From: Cyanobacteriota bacterium | Lineage (GTDB): Bacteria; Cyanobacteriota; Cyanobacteriia; Phormidesmidales; Phormidesmidaceae | Length of the DNA stretch: 21,394 nucleotides | NCBI GenBank assembly: GCA_027592485.1 | Contig: JAQCKL010000011.1 | Location: 1 to 21,394 of the forward strand | Direction: 5' to 3' | Part shown: positions 7,973-15,736 of the stretch, in pieces | How positions within the stretch are numbered: position 1 is the stretch's first letter | How the letters are laid out: every line of letters starts with the position of its first letter | Translations under genes and position numbers: made by a program | Notes under the pieces: generated by a model | The model's database searches: none | Told to the model about the DNA's origin: nothing | What the model saw: only the letters and a program-made list of their open reading frames with translations

Positions 7973-8148
7973 ACAAGTCCAAGAGAGTTGTGATAATTGC
8001 CTTGTCCAGCTAACGTTCCCAATCACCCAGCACAGACGACCTCGAATGCTCAAGAGATGACGGGATGTATTGGGGTTGTGATGGGTTAGGCAGGTCCCTG
8101 GGTATGCTGCAGATCAGGATGCAGCCATCGTGATCCCTATCATCTGCA

Positions 8149-9270
8149 ATGGCACCGCCCCACGATCGCACCGATCCCCCACCTATGGACTGGTCCCTGG
8201 CCTCCGAAGAGCAACTGATTGCCGCCTTAGCCCAATGCGAGGCTCAGCTTGCTCTGGAGACGGCGGATGCCATTACCTGGCAGCAGCGCAGCTATTTGCT
8301 CGGGCGACTGGGGCGCTATGAAGAGGCCGTTGCCAGTTACCAAAAGACCTTGGCTTTAGCGGCTGAGAATCCCACGGTCTGGTCCAACTACGCCACTGCC
8401 CTGGCCGCCGCTGGCTGGACCGCCGAAGCGGTGAATGCCTATAACCAGGCCCTAGAGCTGGAGCCCCATCACCCCAAAATTTGGATGCGACGAGGGCGGG
8501 TCCTGCACCGTTTGCAGAAGTATAGCGACGCCATTGAGAGCTATGACCAAGCCCTAGCCTTGGCTCCTAAGGAGGGTCAGGTTTGGTACTGCAAAGGTCT
8601 GGCCGCCTATTACCTGAACGATTTGCCGGAGGCGATCGCCGCCCTACAAACGGCATTAACCCATCAGCCCCACCACCGCGAAGCTCAAATCGCCTTAGGC
8701 TATGCCTTCACAAAAGCGGGGCGCGACTCAGACGCGCTGCAATGCTTTGCGGAGCCCTTAGCCCAAGGGTGGACCGATGCCCGCCTATATACCTGCTCTG
8801 CCTATTTGCTCCGGCGTCAGGGCAAGTCAGCGGAGGCCCTGCAACAGCTTTACCAAGCGGTGCGCCTCGACCCCGAGAATGCTCAGATTTGGTTCCAGAA
8901 GGGGTTGACCCTGGCCAGTCTCAGCCGCTACGAAGAAGCCCAGCTCGCGATCGCTGAATCCTTAAAGCGTCAGGCTTATTCTGCCAACGGCTGGTTGATG
9001 ATGGGCCTAGCACTGCGTCAACTCACCGCCTACGACGACGCGGTTGAAGCCTTTAATAAGGCACTCTCAATCACCCCAAACCACCCGTTGGCCTTCTTTC
9101 ACCAAGCCTGCTGCTATGCCGCCTTGGATCGGCCCGATTGGGCGATCGAGCATCTGCGCCGGGCGATCGCCCTCGATTCAGCCAAATACTATCCCCGCGT
9201 CTTCAAGGAACCGGCGCTACAGGCGTTGCCCAGCAAAGCGTTGCAGCCGGTCCTAGAGGCCGCATCCTAA
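8149..9270 (+). CDS. tetratricopeptide repeat protein
   Basis: A 373-residue protein with about nine TPR units covering residues ~45-345, for example WSNYATALAAAGWTAEAVNAY and WMRRGRVLHRLQKYSDAIESY. There is no signal peptide or transmembrane segment, so it is likely a soluble scaffold. The closing segment (RVFKEPALQAL) is like the capping region of other cyanobacterial TPR proteins. It shares the repeat type with the TPR gene at 2102-2986 but is longer, and I see no close one-to-one alignment outside the repeats. The start is ATG 8149; ATG 8185 (MDWSLASEEQL) is a reasonable alternative, as neither has a clear Shine-Dalgarno site. It stands alone between two minus-strand genes. The 176 bases before it hold no other gene. 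Confidence 0.85.
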   Translation: MAPPHDRTDPPPMDWSLASEEQLIAALAQCEAQLALETADAITWQQRSYLLGRLGRYEEAVASYQKTLALAAENPTVWSNYATALAAAGWTAEAVNAYNQALELEPHHPKIWMRRGRVLHRLQKYSDAIESYDQALALAPKEGQVWYCKGLAAYYLNDLPEAIAALQTALTHQPHHREAQIALGYAFTKAGRDSDALQCFAEPLAQGWTDARLYTCSAYLLRRQGKSAEALQQLYQAVRLDPENAQIWFQKGLTLASLSRYEEAQLAIAESLKRQAYSANGWLMMGLALRQLTAYDDAVEAFNKALSITPNHPLAFFHQACCYAALDRPDWAIEHLRRAIALDSAKYYPRVFKEPALQALPSKALQPVLEAAS

Positions 9271-9372
9271 GATAGGTTCTCCAAAACTATAGGGTTTCCA
9301 AAAGGTGAGCGTCGAGAGGCCTACTTGCTAATGGCAAGGGTACTCAGGGGGCAAGGGCGTTTAGTGTTTTTT

Positions 9373-10983
9373 TCAAGGCATGACCTCCGCACGACATTGC
9401 TCTCCATCCGTCGTAAACGCGAGGGGATAATCGGGTCTGAGGGGATAATCATCGCTGTCACCAGCATGAAATCCATAGCCCACAACCAATTGGTACCGCT
9501 TAATCAATACGCCAAAGCGTTGCACAGGAATTTCGATGGGGGCACTGGTGCGATCGAACATCGCCAAATGGGCGGGACAGATGGGGTGCCAGCGATCGCC
9601 CAGCAACAGCGCCCCCCGCCCCTCCAAAGCCGAGGCATCGTACCAAAAGTCAAACTGATCGATCCGCCCTGAGATCGCCATCACCGTTGGGTCATTGAGC
9701 TGGTAGGCCAATGCCGAGGCCGACCGGTAATCGGTGGTCAGTAACAGTGGATCGGTGGCAAATGCATCGCCCTGGGTTTGGATGTGGGCCGCCACCGTTG
9801 GCCAGCCGTAGAGCATCCGCGTATCGTCATCCCCCGCTTCCCCAAACCAAGCCGACCATGGGATCACGGCATAGTGAATCACGAGCGCTACCGCCACGAA
9901 CAGGCCAAACCCCTGGGCCGTTCTGGCTGCTCTGACCCAGGGGCGATGACGGGGTTCGGCTGTTTTGGGCAAAAACACCCCAGCCATTAAGGGAAAAAGT
10001 AACGGGTAGGCCAGGATATTCCAGTAATAGAGCACCGGGGCTTTGAGGGATAGCAAGGCCAAGCTCACGGTGGAGGTCAGGGCAACAGCGATCGCCACCC
10101 GCCCATAAACCTGGGCAAACGAGTTTTGGGGTGCCTGCCGCAGGGCTTTGGCCGCCGCCCACCCTTGGGCTGGCCCTAAAATCAGCCCGCTCAGCAATAG
10201 AAAAAATATCGGCCCAAACCATTGAATGCTGCTGGGCTCGGCCTGAACGCTACGGCCCAAATAGAACTGAAACGAGGCCCAATCATGGTGGGCATTCCAC
10301 ACCCAAACCGGCGTAGTCACCGCCAACCCCAGTCCCCCCGCCCCATAGAGATGAGGGTTACGAAACAGACGCCACCAGGGGCGGTAGGTGGCGATCGCCC
10401 CCAGGCACCCCAGGGCTAAAAACACGGCCAGGTATTTGCAGAGGGCCGCCAACCCCAGGCAGAAACCGGTGGCGTAAAGCCAGTTTTTTTTGGGGCTGGC
10501 GGTCTCTGTTGGCAAGGCTTGCACCCAGCAGTACCCAGCAGTGGTACCAAACAGGATCAGCCAATGGTCTTGCCAGGCGATCGCTAAAAACAAAAAAAAC
10601 AGTGGCGAGGTGAACAGCAGCCAGAGAACTGTGCCCCAGCTCTCCTGGGCGCGAGCCCCATAAAGCTGTTGACAAATCCGGCCATACAGAGCCAACAGCA
10701 AGCCATTGCTGAGCACATTGGGCAACCGCAATACCCCGTTAGAGCGCCCGAGGCCCGCCGCAAACACACCTTGGATCCAAGCGGGCAAGGGAGGATGGTC
10801 AAAGTAGGACCCATCCAGATGCTGGCCCCACAGCCAGTAGTAGGCCTCATCGGGATTGGGAAAGGCGGCTCCCCAAAACCACAACCGCAGTCCCGCCAAC
10901 ATCAGGACGACGATGAGGGCAACAGGAGACCTCAAAAAAGGGGATCGAAACCGGGATGAACCCATGGAAGGGAAACGGCCCAT
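9373..10983 (-). CDS. GT39/PMT-type membrane glycosyltransferase
   Basis: A 536-residue polytopic membrane protein. After the first transmembrane segment (about 20-37) comes PDEAYYWLWGQHLDG with the acidic pair Asp45-Glu46, then SYFDHPPLPAW. This is the signature of the first periplasmic loop in GT-C enzymes such as ArnT and protein O-mannosyltransferases. About ten hydrophobic segments follow to roughly residue 385. The last ~150 residues form a soluble, presumably periplasmic, domain (WFGEAGDDDTRMLYGW). These enzymes transfer a sugar from a polyprenyl-phosphate donor to a lipid, glycan or protein; the acceptor cannot be told from sequence. It is the last of three minus-strand genes, after a glycosyltransferase-like gene and an unknown gene, which suggests an envelope role. 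ATG 10965 is an alternative start. Confidence 0.87.
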   Translation of the reverse strand: MGRFPSMGSSRFRSPFLRSPVALIVVLMLAGLRLWFWGAAFPNPDEAYYWLWGQHLDGSYFDHPPLPAWIQGVFAAGLGRSNGVLRLPNVLSNGLLLALYGRICQQLYGARAQESWGTVLWLLFTSPLFFLFLAIAWQDHWLILFGTTAGYCWVQALPTETASPKKNWLYATGFCLGLAALCKYLAVFLALGCLGAIATYRPWWRLFRNPHLYGAGGLGLAVTTPVWVWNAHHDWASFQFYLGRSVQAEPSSIQWFGPIFFLLLSGLILGPAQGWAAAKALRQAPQNSFAQVYGRVAIAVALTSTVSLALLSLKAPVLYYWNILAYPLLFPLMAGVFLPKTAEPRHRPWVRAARTAQGFGLFVAVALVIHYAVIPWSAWFGEAGDDDTRMLYGWPTVAAHIQTQGDAFATDPLLLTTDYRSASALAYQLNDPTVMAISGRIDQFDFWYDASALEGRGALLLGDRWHPICPAHLAMFDRTSAPIEIPVQRFGVLIKRYQLVVGYGFHAGDSDDYPLRPDYPLAFTTDGEQCRAEVMP

Positions 10984-11007
10984 GCCAAAACGCCAAGTCC
11001 CTAGTAT

Positions 11008-11048
11008 CTATAGCAGGCTCGTCCTAAGCAAAGTGGCCAAAGCGATAG
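11008..11048. repeat. short interspersed repeat copy with CTATAG end
   Basis: This 41-base segment starts CTATAGCAG and ends AGCGATAG. Read on the minus strand, its first 28 bases match 19939-19966 at 23 of 28 positions, with the shared core CTTTGCTTA followed by GAC. It lies in the gap before the GT39 gene. It is probably a small mobile or palindromic repeat, possibly MITE-like; no transposase is in the window. Confidence 0.45.
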
Positions 11049-11100
11049 GAAGGGCATCAACGGTCCCAACTACGCCCCTGGGTTGGCGCGAGCGATGGGC

Positions 11101-11754
11101 CTAACCATTGGCCTGATTGGATGGACCCAAGTCATCTAACTCAGAGACATCAAACTCAGCCGTCTCATCCAGATGCAAATCATCACTGCTCGGTAGGGGG
11201 GTGAACGGCTCCAAGTCATCCGTGGGATCTGCGTACACCACGGTGGGTAGCCCGGCCCCTTTGAGCCCTTTTAAGATGCGATCGGGACTCTCGGGAAACA
11301 CCACAAACAGCGGGCGCAACGTATCGGCTCCTTCGCTAAGGAGGTGTTGGTGGCGGGCTGGGAGAAACCATTCATAGCCCCCATCCAACAAAATTTGGGT
11401 CCGTCGCCACCGCATCAATAGGTCAGAAAAATCTTCTTGGGGGCGATGGATCAAAATGAACAGCTCTACCCCGGTTTTGATTTTCCACTCGGGGTCGCAC
11501 ATTAACAACACCACGTCACAGGGCAGTGAGACGGCGGTGCCAGCAGAAACCGCAACCCCGGTGGAACCAGCCATCTGCACCGGTTGACGAATGCGAATGT
11601 TGGGTAAGGGCAAAGCCACAATACTGTCCTGGGGACGCCGCATACTGGGAATCACTTCCAGATAGGGCCGATGTTGCCTCAGGAGAGCCATCGCACCGGC
11701 GTAGTCACTACAGGTGGACAGCAGAGTTTCGTATTGAACTGGTTTAACCACCAT
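11101..11754 (-). CDS. conserved protein of unknown function
   Basis: A 217-residue soluble protein that I do not recognise beyond a cyanobacterial hypothetical look. Residues ~1-165 are a mixed alpha/beta region with features such as YLEVIPSMRRPQDSIVALPLP, PCDVVLLMCDPEWKI and LLMRWRRTQILLDGGYEWFLP. The last ~40 residues are strongly acidic (DDLHLDETAEFDVSELDD) and probably disordered. No signal peptide or membrane segment is seen. It lies between the LpxB-like gene (123-base gap) and the GT39 gene (117-base gap), all on the minus strand, so an operon is possible, but both gaps hold hairpin or repeat sequence. Coding potential is supported by length and by codon use like the neighbours. Confidence 0.75.
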   Translation of the reverse strand: MVVKPVQYETLLSTCSDYAGAMALLRQHRPYLEVIPSMRRPQDSIVALPLPNIRIRQPVQMAGSTGVAVSAGTAVSLPCDVVLLMCDPEWKIKTGVELFILIHRPQEDFSDLLMRWRRTQILLDGGYEWFLPARHQHLLSEGADTLRPLFVVFPESPDRILKGLKGAGLPTVVYADPTDDLEPFTPLPSSDDLHLDETAEFDVSELDDLGPSNQANG

Positions 11755-11807
11755 AGGGGAGGTTGTAACCCGAGGGTTGCTTTTTCAATCAATTATTTTC
11801 GTATTCT

Positions 11808-11851
11808 AGCCAGTGCCTGGGGGGATGACCATTCTGGAATGGGTACTGGCT
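11808..11851. repeat. long imperfect inverted repeat between minus-strand genes
   Basis: AGCCAGTGCC at 11808-11817 can pair with GGTACTGGCT at 11842-11851 (nine Watson-Crick pairs and one G-T). An inner CCATTC/GAATGG pair sits inside. On the minus strand it falls after the LpxB-like gene and before the unknown gene. No T-run follows, so it could be a processing or stabilising structure rather than a terminator. Confidence 0.4.
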
Positions 11852-11877
11852 GGCAATGTTAATGTTGCGCGATGGGG

Positions 11878-13131
11878 TTAGACCGGTGCCACCCTGGCTT
11901 TTGTGTCCAATCCTGCCAGGGTGTCCAGCAGGGTTTGGGCGATCGCCACCGACCCGCCCGGCAGACCCACCCGCTCTTGGCCATTGGCAATACAGGCCTT
12001 TAAATAATCGCGATCTGCCAACAATGCTCCAATGCGATCGGCAGCCGCCTCAAGGGTAGCCTGATCGGCGGCATGGTTACCCACCGTCACCACCGACAGC
12101 CCCAACAGTCGCATCTGGGCCTCCGCAAATAAGTAGGTGAACTGGGGACCCGCCCCTGGAATTTGCACCACGGGTTTCCCCAGACCCACCGCTTGCTCCA
12201 CCGCCGTGCCCGCCATCCCGATCACCAGATCACAGTGATGGAGAATATCGGCAAATAGGCCATAGTGATACCCCACCGTCACCGGGCCGTGGGTTAAGAC
12301 CCCCGCCTGGGTTGCTTGCCAACCCTGAGCTTGGGCGAGGGTGCCTACCTGCTCAGCAGCCAACTGGGGTACCAGGGCTGCCTCAAACTGGGCGGGAAAC
12401 CGGGCCGCGATCGCTTCACATAATCGCAGCATGAGGCTGAAGTTTTGCTTTGCTTCGGGCAAGCGGCTCCCCGGCAACAGTGCAATCAGTGGATAGCAGC
12501 TCTCCCGTTTGATTGCCTTGCCGGTAGGTGCCAGGGTATCCATAATCGGATATCCGGCAAAAATCGCCCGGTGAAAGCCCCGCCGTTGCAGATCCTGGGC
12601 GGTGTAGCCATCTCGGGTCAAAATCCGTTGACAGCGCCGCGATCGCAGCCCCCATTTCAACACCAGGGGCAGCTTGACATGGCCTTCGTAGTAGGCCGAT
12701 GTCGAGACTAAAAACACCACGAAGGGTTTCCCCGTCAGCAAGGCAAACAAAATCGGGACGATATCGCCCGTGGCAAACAGCAAATCACAAGTGCGACTAT
12801 GGCGACAGGTGGCGCGGCACTGCCGCCAGATCAAGAACACCAGCCCTGAGAATAGATCCCGGCAAAGGCTAATCGGGTTCTTGTCCCGCACCCAATTGCG
12901 GGGGTTGAGGAACCGAGCAAAGTTGATGTAGTTGAACCCCCCCGACGGCAGGGAGTCGGTGGGGCCAATAATCGGAATACCCAGCTTGCGATAGGCTTGC
13001 CCCTCACCAACGATGGGCATCGCAGTCACTCTGACGGTGGGATCAAGTTGCCGCAGGGCACGAATTACCAAGGTGGCATTTAAGTCTTCGCCATGGCCAT
13101 TACTCAGGCAGAGGATACGCCGTTTTGCCAT
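11878..13131 (-). CDS. lipid-A-disaccharide synthase-related glycosyltransferase (copy 1)
   Basis: A 417-residue soluble protein related to LpxB, of the type called lipid-A-disaccharide synthase-related (TIGR03492). It has a GT-B-like layout. The N-terminal half has LCLSNGHGED, LPSGGF and GDIVPILFAL. The C-terminal half has LLPGSRLPEA, then MAGTAVEQAVGLGKP, then GPQFTYLFAEAQMRLLGLSV, which would form the nucleotide-sugar side. The family is thought to act on an envelope lipid or glycan, but its reaction is not known, and it is not assumed to make lipid A. A GTG at 13137 is two codons upstream; ATG 13131 is preferred, with a GAGGG upstream. It faces a paralogue head to head across 120 bases, and is probably the first gene of a three-gene minus-strand unit. 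Confidence 0.85.
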   Translation of the reverse strand: MAKRRILCLSNGHGEDLNATLVIRALRQLDPTVRVTAMPIVGEGQAYRKLGIPIIGPTDSLPSGGFNYINFARFLNPRNWVRDKNPISLCRDLFSGLVFLIWRQCRATCRHSRTCDLLFATGDIVPILFALLTGKPFVVFLVSTSAYYEGHVKLPLVLKWGLRSRRCQRILTRDGYTAQDLQRRGFHRAIFAGYPIMDTLAPTGKAIKRESCYPLIALLPGSRLPEAKQNFSLMLRLCEAIAARFPAQFEAALVPQLAAEQVGTLAQAQGWQATQAGVLTHGPVTVGYHYGLFADILHHCDLVIGMAGTAVEQAVGLGKPVVQIPGAGPQFTYLFAEAQMRLLGLSVVTVGNHAADQATLEAAADRIGALLADRDYLKACIANGQERVGLPGGSVAIAQTLLDTLAGLDTKARVAPV

Positions 13132-13251
13132 TACCACTTGCCCTCAGCGCCAGGGATCGGATGGGCTCCGGTGGCGCTAGCCCCAGTCCCAAGCAACCGG
13201 TGGGGGTCACCCGTGGGATAGGCTGAGAAGCGGTCTGCCAGCAAACACACC

Positions 13252-14487
13252 ATGAAGGACTCTCGACTGCTCTGCATCTGTAATGGCCACGGGGAGGATG
13301 TGATTGCGACCCGGATTTTGGCAGCCCTGCACCGTCGAGCAACGGATTGGGCGATCGCGGCATTGCCCCTTGTGGGCACGGGTCATCCGTTCCGGGATCA
13401 AAACATCCCCCTGATTTGTACCACTAAGCAGTTACCTTCTGGGGGCTTTATTTACATGGACAGCCGCCAACTGGCCCAGGACTTAAAGGGTGGGTTAGTG
13501 CAGCTGACCCTGACCCAAATCCGGGCCATGGGGACTTGGACCAAGTCCGGGGGGATGATCTTAGCAGTGGGGGATTTGGTGCCCCTGCTGTTTGCCTGGT
13601 GGAGTGGTCAGCCCTACTGGTTTGTGGGCACGGCCAAGTCAGATTACTACCTGCGGGACGAAACCGGGTTGCTCAGCACCCTGCCCTGGTCTGAGTCGTG
13701 GTTTAAAAAACGCACATCCCGGTATTTTCCTTGGGAACGTTGGCTGATGGGGCATCCCCGCTGTCTGGGGGTGGTGGTGCGCGATCGCCTCACTGCCGAC
13801 CGGCTCCAGGAATTGGGGATTGCCCATGTCCATACCGGCAATCCGATGATGGATGACCTCGCACCCACGGATAAAGCCCCGGGACTCGCACCGCCCCAAG
13901 CCCAGACATTAACGGTGGTGCTCTTGCCAGGGTCTCGGGCTCCGGAAGCCTATGGCAATTGGCAGTTGATGGTGACGGCTCTGACCGGGGTGATGCGTGC
14001 CCTTGCCCCCCAGCCGGTGCATTTTTTGGGGGCGATCGCCCCAGCCCTCGATCTCGACACCCTGGCAGCACCTTTAATCGCCCAGGGCTGGGTCCCAACC
14101 CACACCAGTCCCTATGCCGCCTACGCCTGCGGTGAAGCCACCCTCCAGTTCTGCCAAGATGCCTATGCCGATTGCTTGCATCTGGCGGACTGTGCGATCG
14201 CCATGGCGGGTACGGCGACTGAGCAAGTGGTGGGGCTGGGGAAACCCGCGTTCACCCTACCGGGAAAAGGACCGCAGTTTAATCCTCAGTTTGCGGAGTC
14301 CCAGACACGTTTGTTAGGGCTATCGGTGACGTTAGTGCCGACACCAGCGGCGGTGGGACCGGCGATCAAACAAGTCATGGGAGATCCTAGTCTGTTAGCG
14401 CAGATGCGAGAGAATGGTCGCCATCGTTTGGGAGAGGCCGGAGCCGCCGAGCGGATTGCCGCAGCGATTTTGCACCCAACCCCCTAG
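13252..14487 (+). CDS. lipid-A-disaccharide synthase-related glycosyltransferase (copy 2)
   Basis: A 411-residue paralogue of the gene it faces. Shared signposts in the same order are LCICNGHGED, LPSGGF, GDLVPLLFA, LLPGSRAPEA, MAGTATEQVVGLGKP and GPQFNPQFAESQTRLLGLSV. The middle region (KTSRYFPWERWLMGHPRC) differs strongly from copy 1, so the two have probably taken on different substrates or partners. It is soluble, of GT-B-like type, and its reaction is unknown. Its stop lies 12 bases before the end of the convergent menC gene. The 120-base gap to copy 1 must hold both promoters if both genes are transcribed from there; I see no clear promoter boxes in it. Confidence 0.85.
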   Translation: MKDSRLLCICNGHGEDVIATRILAALHRRATDWAIAALPLVGTGHPFRDQNIPLICTTKQLPSGGFIYMDSRQLAQDLKGGLVQLTLTQIRAMGTWTKSGGMILAVGDLVPLLFAWWSGQPYWFVGTAKSDYYLRDETGLLSTLPWSESWFKKRTSRYFPWERWLMGHPRCLGVVVRDRLTADRLQELGIAHVHTGNPMMDDLAPTDKAPGLAPPQAQTLTVVLLPGSRAPEAYGNWQLMVTALTGVMRALAPQPVHFLGAIAPALDLDTLAAPLIAQGWVPTHTSPYAAYACGEATLQFCQDAYADCLHLADCAIAMAGTATEQVVGLGKPAFTLPGKGPQFNPQFAESQTRLLGLSVTLVPTPAAVGPAIKQVMGDPSLLAQMRENGRHRLGEAGAAERIAAAILHPTP

Positions 14488-14499
14488 GACCTGATGGGA

Positions 14500-15489
14500 T
14501 CAGATCCAGCCCGATTGCGGCAGTTGTGCCCACAGTTGTGCCGCCGTCAGCGTGCCCCAGTCATCCTGAAACCATTGCCCCACCCCAAACCCCAAGGCCC
14601 GTTTTTGATTGGGGTCTAAGCGCGCGGCGATCGCCAAAGCGGCGGACTGGCCAATGGGCGTACAGAGCGCCGCAGAAAAGACCCCCCGCAGGCGATAACG
14701 CTGGTATAGATCCTGCAACCGTTGGGGATGCCCTGCGATCGCTGGCTTGAGCACCACCGTCCCTGACCAACCGGCGGCACAGACCTGGGCCAATTGCGCC
14801 ACCGTTGCCACCGACTCATCCAGGGCCACTAAAGGACCGAAGCGATCGCCCAGCTTTTGCAACCCAGGCCATTGTTCAGGGGGCAGCGGCTGTTCCAAAA
14901 ACTCAACCCTGTGGCCAAAGTGCTGGCAGTGGCACAACCACTGCTCCGCCGCCGCCACCGTCAACCCGCCATTGGCATCCAGCCGCAGTTTGGCGCTAGG
15001 GGGGAGCGCTGCCACAAGTTGTGCCAACACCGCCTGTTCTTGGGGAGGAGCAGCGAGACCAATTTTCCATTTAAAGGTGCGGTGCCCGAGAGACCAGAGC
15101 GATCGCCAAGCGGCGATCGCCGCCACACAACTGGGCAGGAGAGCCCAGATTTGCGCTGGTTTTAAAGGGGGCCGCTCAGACCCTGGAGCCTTGAGTTGGG
15201 CCAGGGCACTTTGCAAACCGAACTGACAGGCGGGCAGGGTGTCGGGCGGGTTGTGCAGGGCTGCCGCCGGAGGATGGCTACCCAATGCCTGGAAATAGGT
15301 CAGCGCCGCCCCTAGGGTTTCTGTCCCAAACCAAGGAATCGGGGCCACCTCACCAAAACCAATCGCCCCCTCCGAATCGGTCAATCGCAAAATCAACCCC
15401 GTACGCTCTGTCCAATCCCCATGGTGAGTCCGTAGGGGCTGGTGAAACGGGCGACGATACTGCCGTGCCGATAGGTGTAGAGGTGGCAT
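14500..15489 (-). CDS. menC: o-succinylbenzoate synthase
   Basis: A 329-residue enzyme of the enolase superfamily that dehydrates SHCHC to o-succinylbenzoate in phylloquinone/menaquinone synthesis. The catalytic set is visible: FKWK with Lys140 and Lys142, metal ligands Asp171 in RLDANGG, Glu199 in FLEQPL and Asp224 in ALDES, and Lys248 in VVLKPA. The N-terminal capping domain includes GFGEVAPIPWFGTE. Length is usual for the family. It lies downstream of menA on the same strand, 247 bases away, so the two may be co-transcribed or separately promoted. Its product is later converted to DHNA, the acceptor used by MenA. No Shine-Dalgarno site is clear before the ATG. Confidence 0.95.
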   Translation of the reverse strand: MPPLHLSARQYRRPFHQPLRTHHGDWTERTGLILRLTDSEGAIGFGEVAPIPWFGTETLGAALTYFQALGSHPPAAALHNPPDTLPACQFGLQSALAQLKAPGSERPPLKPAQIWALLPSCVAAIAAWRSLWSLGHRTFKWKIGLAAPPQEQAVLAQLVAALPPSAKLRLDANGGLTVAAAEQWLCHCQHFGHRVEFLEQPLPPEQWPGLQKLGDRFGPLVALDESVATVAQLAQVCAAGWSGTVVLKPAIAGHPQRLQDLYQRYRLRGVFSAALCTPIGQSAALAIAARLDPNQKRALGFGVGQWFQDDWGTLTAAQLWAQLPQSGWI

Positions 15490-15668
15490 GTATTAAGGAT
15501 GAGGGCAGAAGGATGAAGGATCAATGGGATGCCGATTGGGTCCGATCAGATATCGCTAGGATCAGGAATCTATTCAGTGCCGTGTCCTTAAAACATCTCA
15601 ATTGTCCGCATTATTTAATTCGCGTTTCTATTGTTTTCTAGTACTCAAGGGCGTAAATTATTGGACCA

Positions 15669-15686
15669 TTCCGGTTTCTAGCCCCC
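15669..15686. repeat. 18-base dispersed motif, copy 1
   Basis: TTCCGGTTTCTAGCCCCC here matches 17 of 18 bases at 19865-19882 (G to A at the fifth base). Both copies are in gaps between genes and run into C-rich sequence. It may be a scattered genome repeat. The surrounding 15490-15736 has no gene; part of it (about 15595-15660) is AT-rich. Confidence 0.4.
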
Positions 15687-15736
15687 AAGCCCCCGATCTC
15701 CCAAGCTCCCTAACCCCTTTATCCTTCTGCCTTTCC

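Noticed and set aside
7439..8053. Restriction-modification system around the nuclease-like gene
   Set aside because: No methyltransferase, specificity subunit or helicase is adjacent; the XPB gene is over 2.8 kb away on the other strand.
7610..8060. Plus-strand open frames opposite the nuclease-like gene
   Set aside because: The minus-strand frame has the domain-like pattern; the plus-strand translations have no recognisable features.
11878..14487. Calling the two LpxB-like genes true lpxB
   Set aside because: They carry the motifs of the related-protein family rather than those of LpxB itself, and no lpxA, lpxC, lpxD or fabZ gene is nearby.
14747..15226. Plus-strand open frame opposite menC
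   Set aside because: menC has all its catalytic residues on the minus strand; the opposite frame is a shadow.
15490..15736. Possible small gene or RNA between menA and menC
   Set aside because: No start with a ribosome site, no conserved-looking peptide and no tRNA-like fold was seen. Only an AT-rich patch and the 18-base motif remain.
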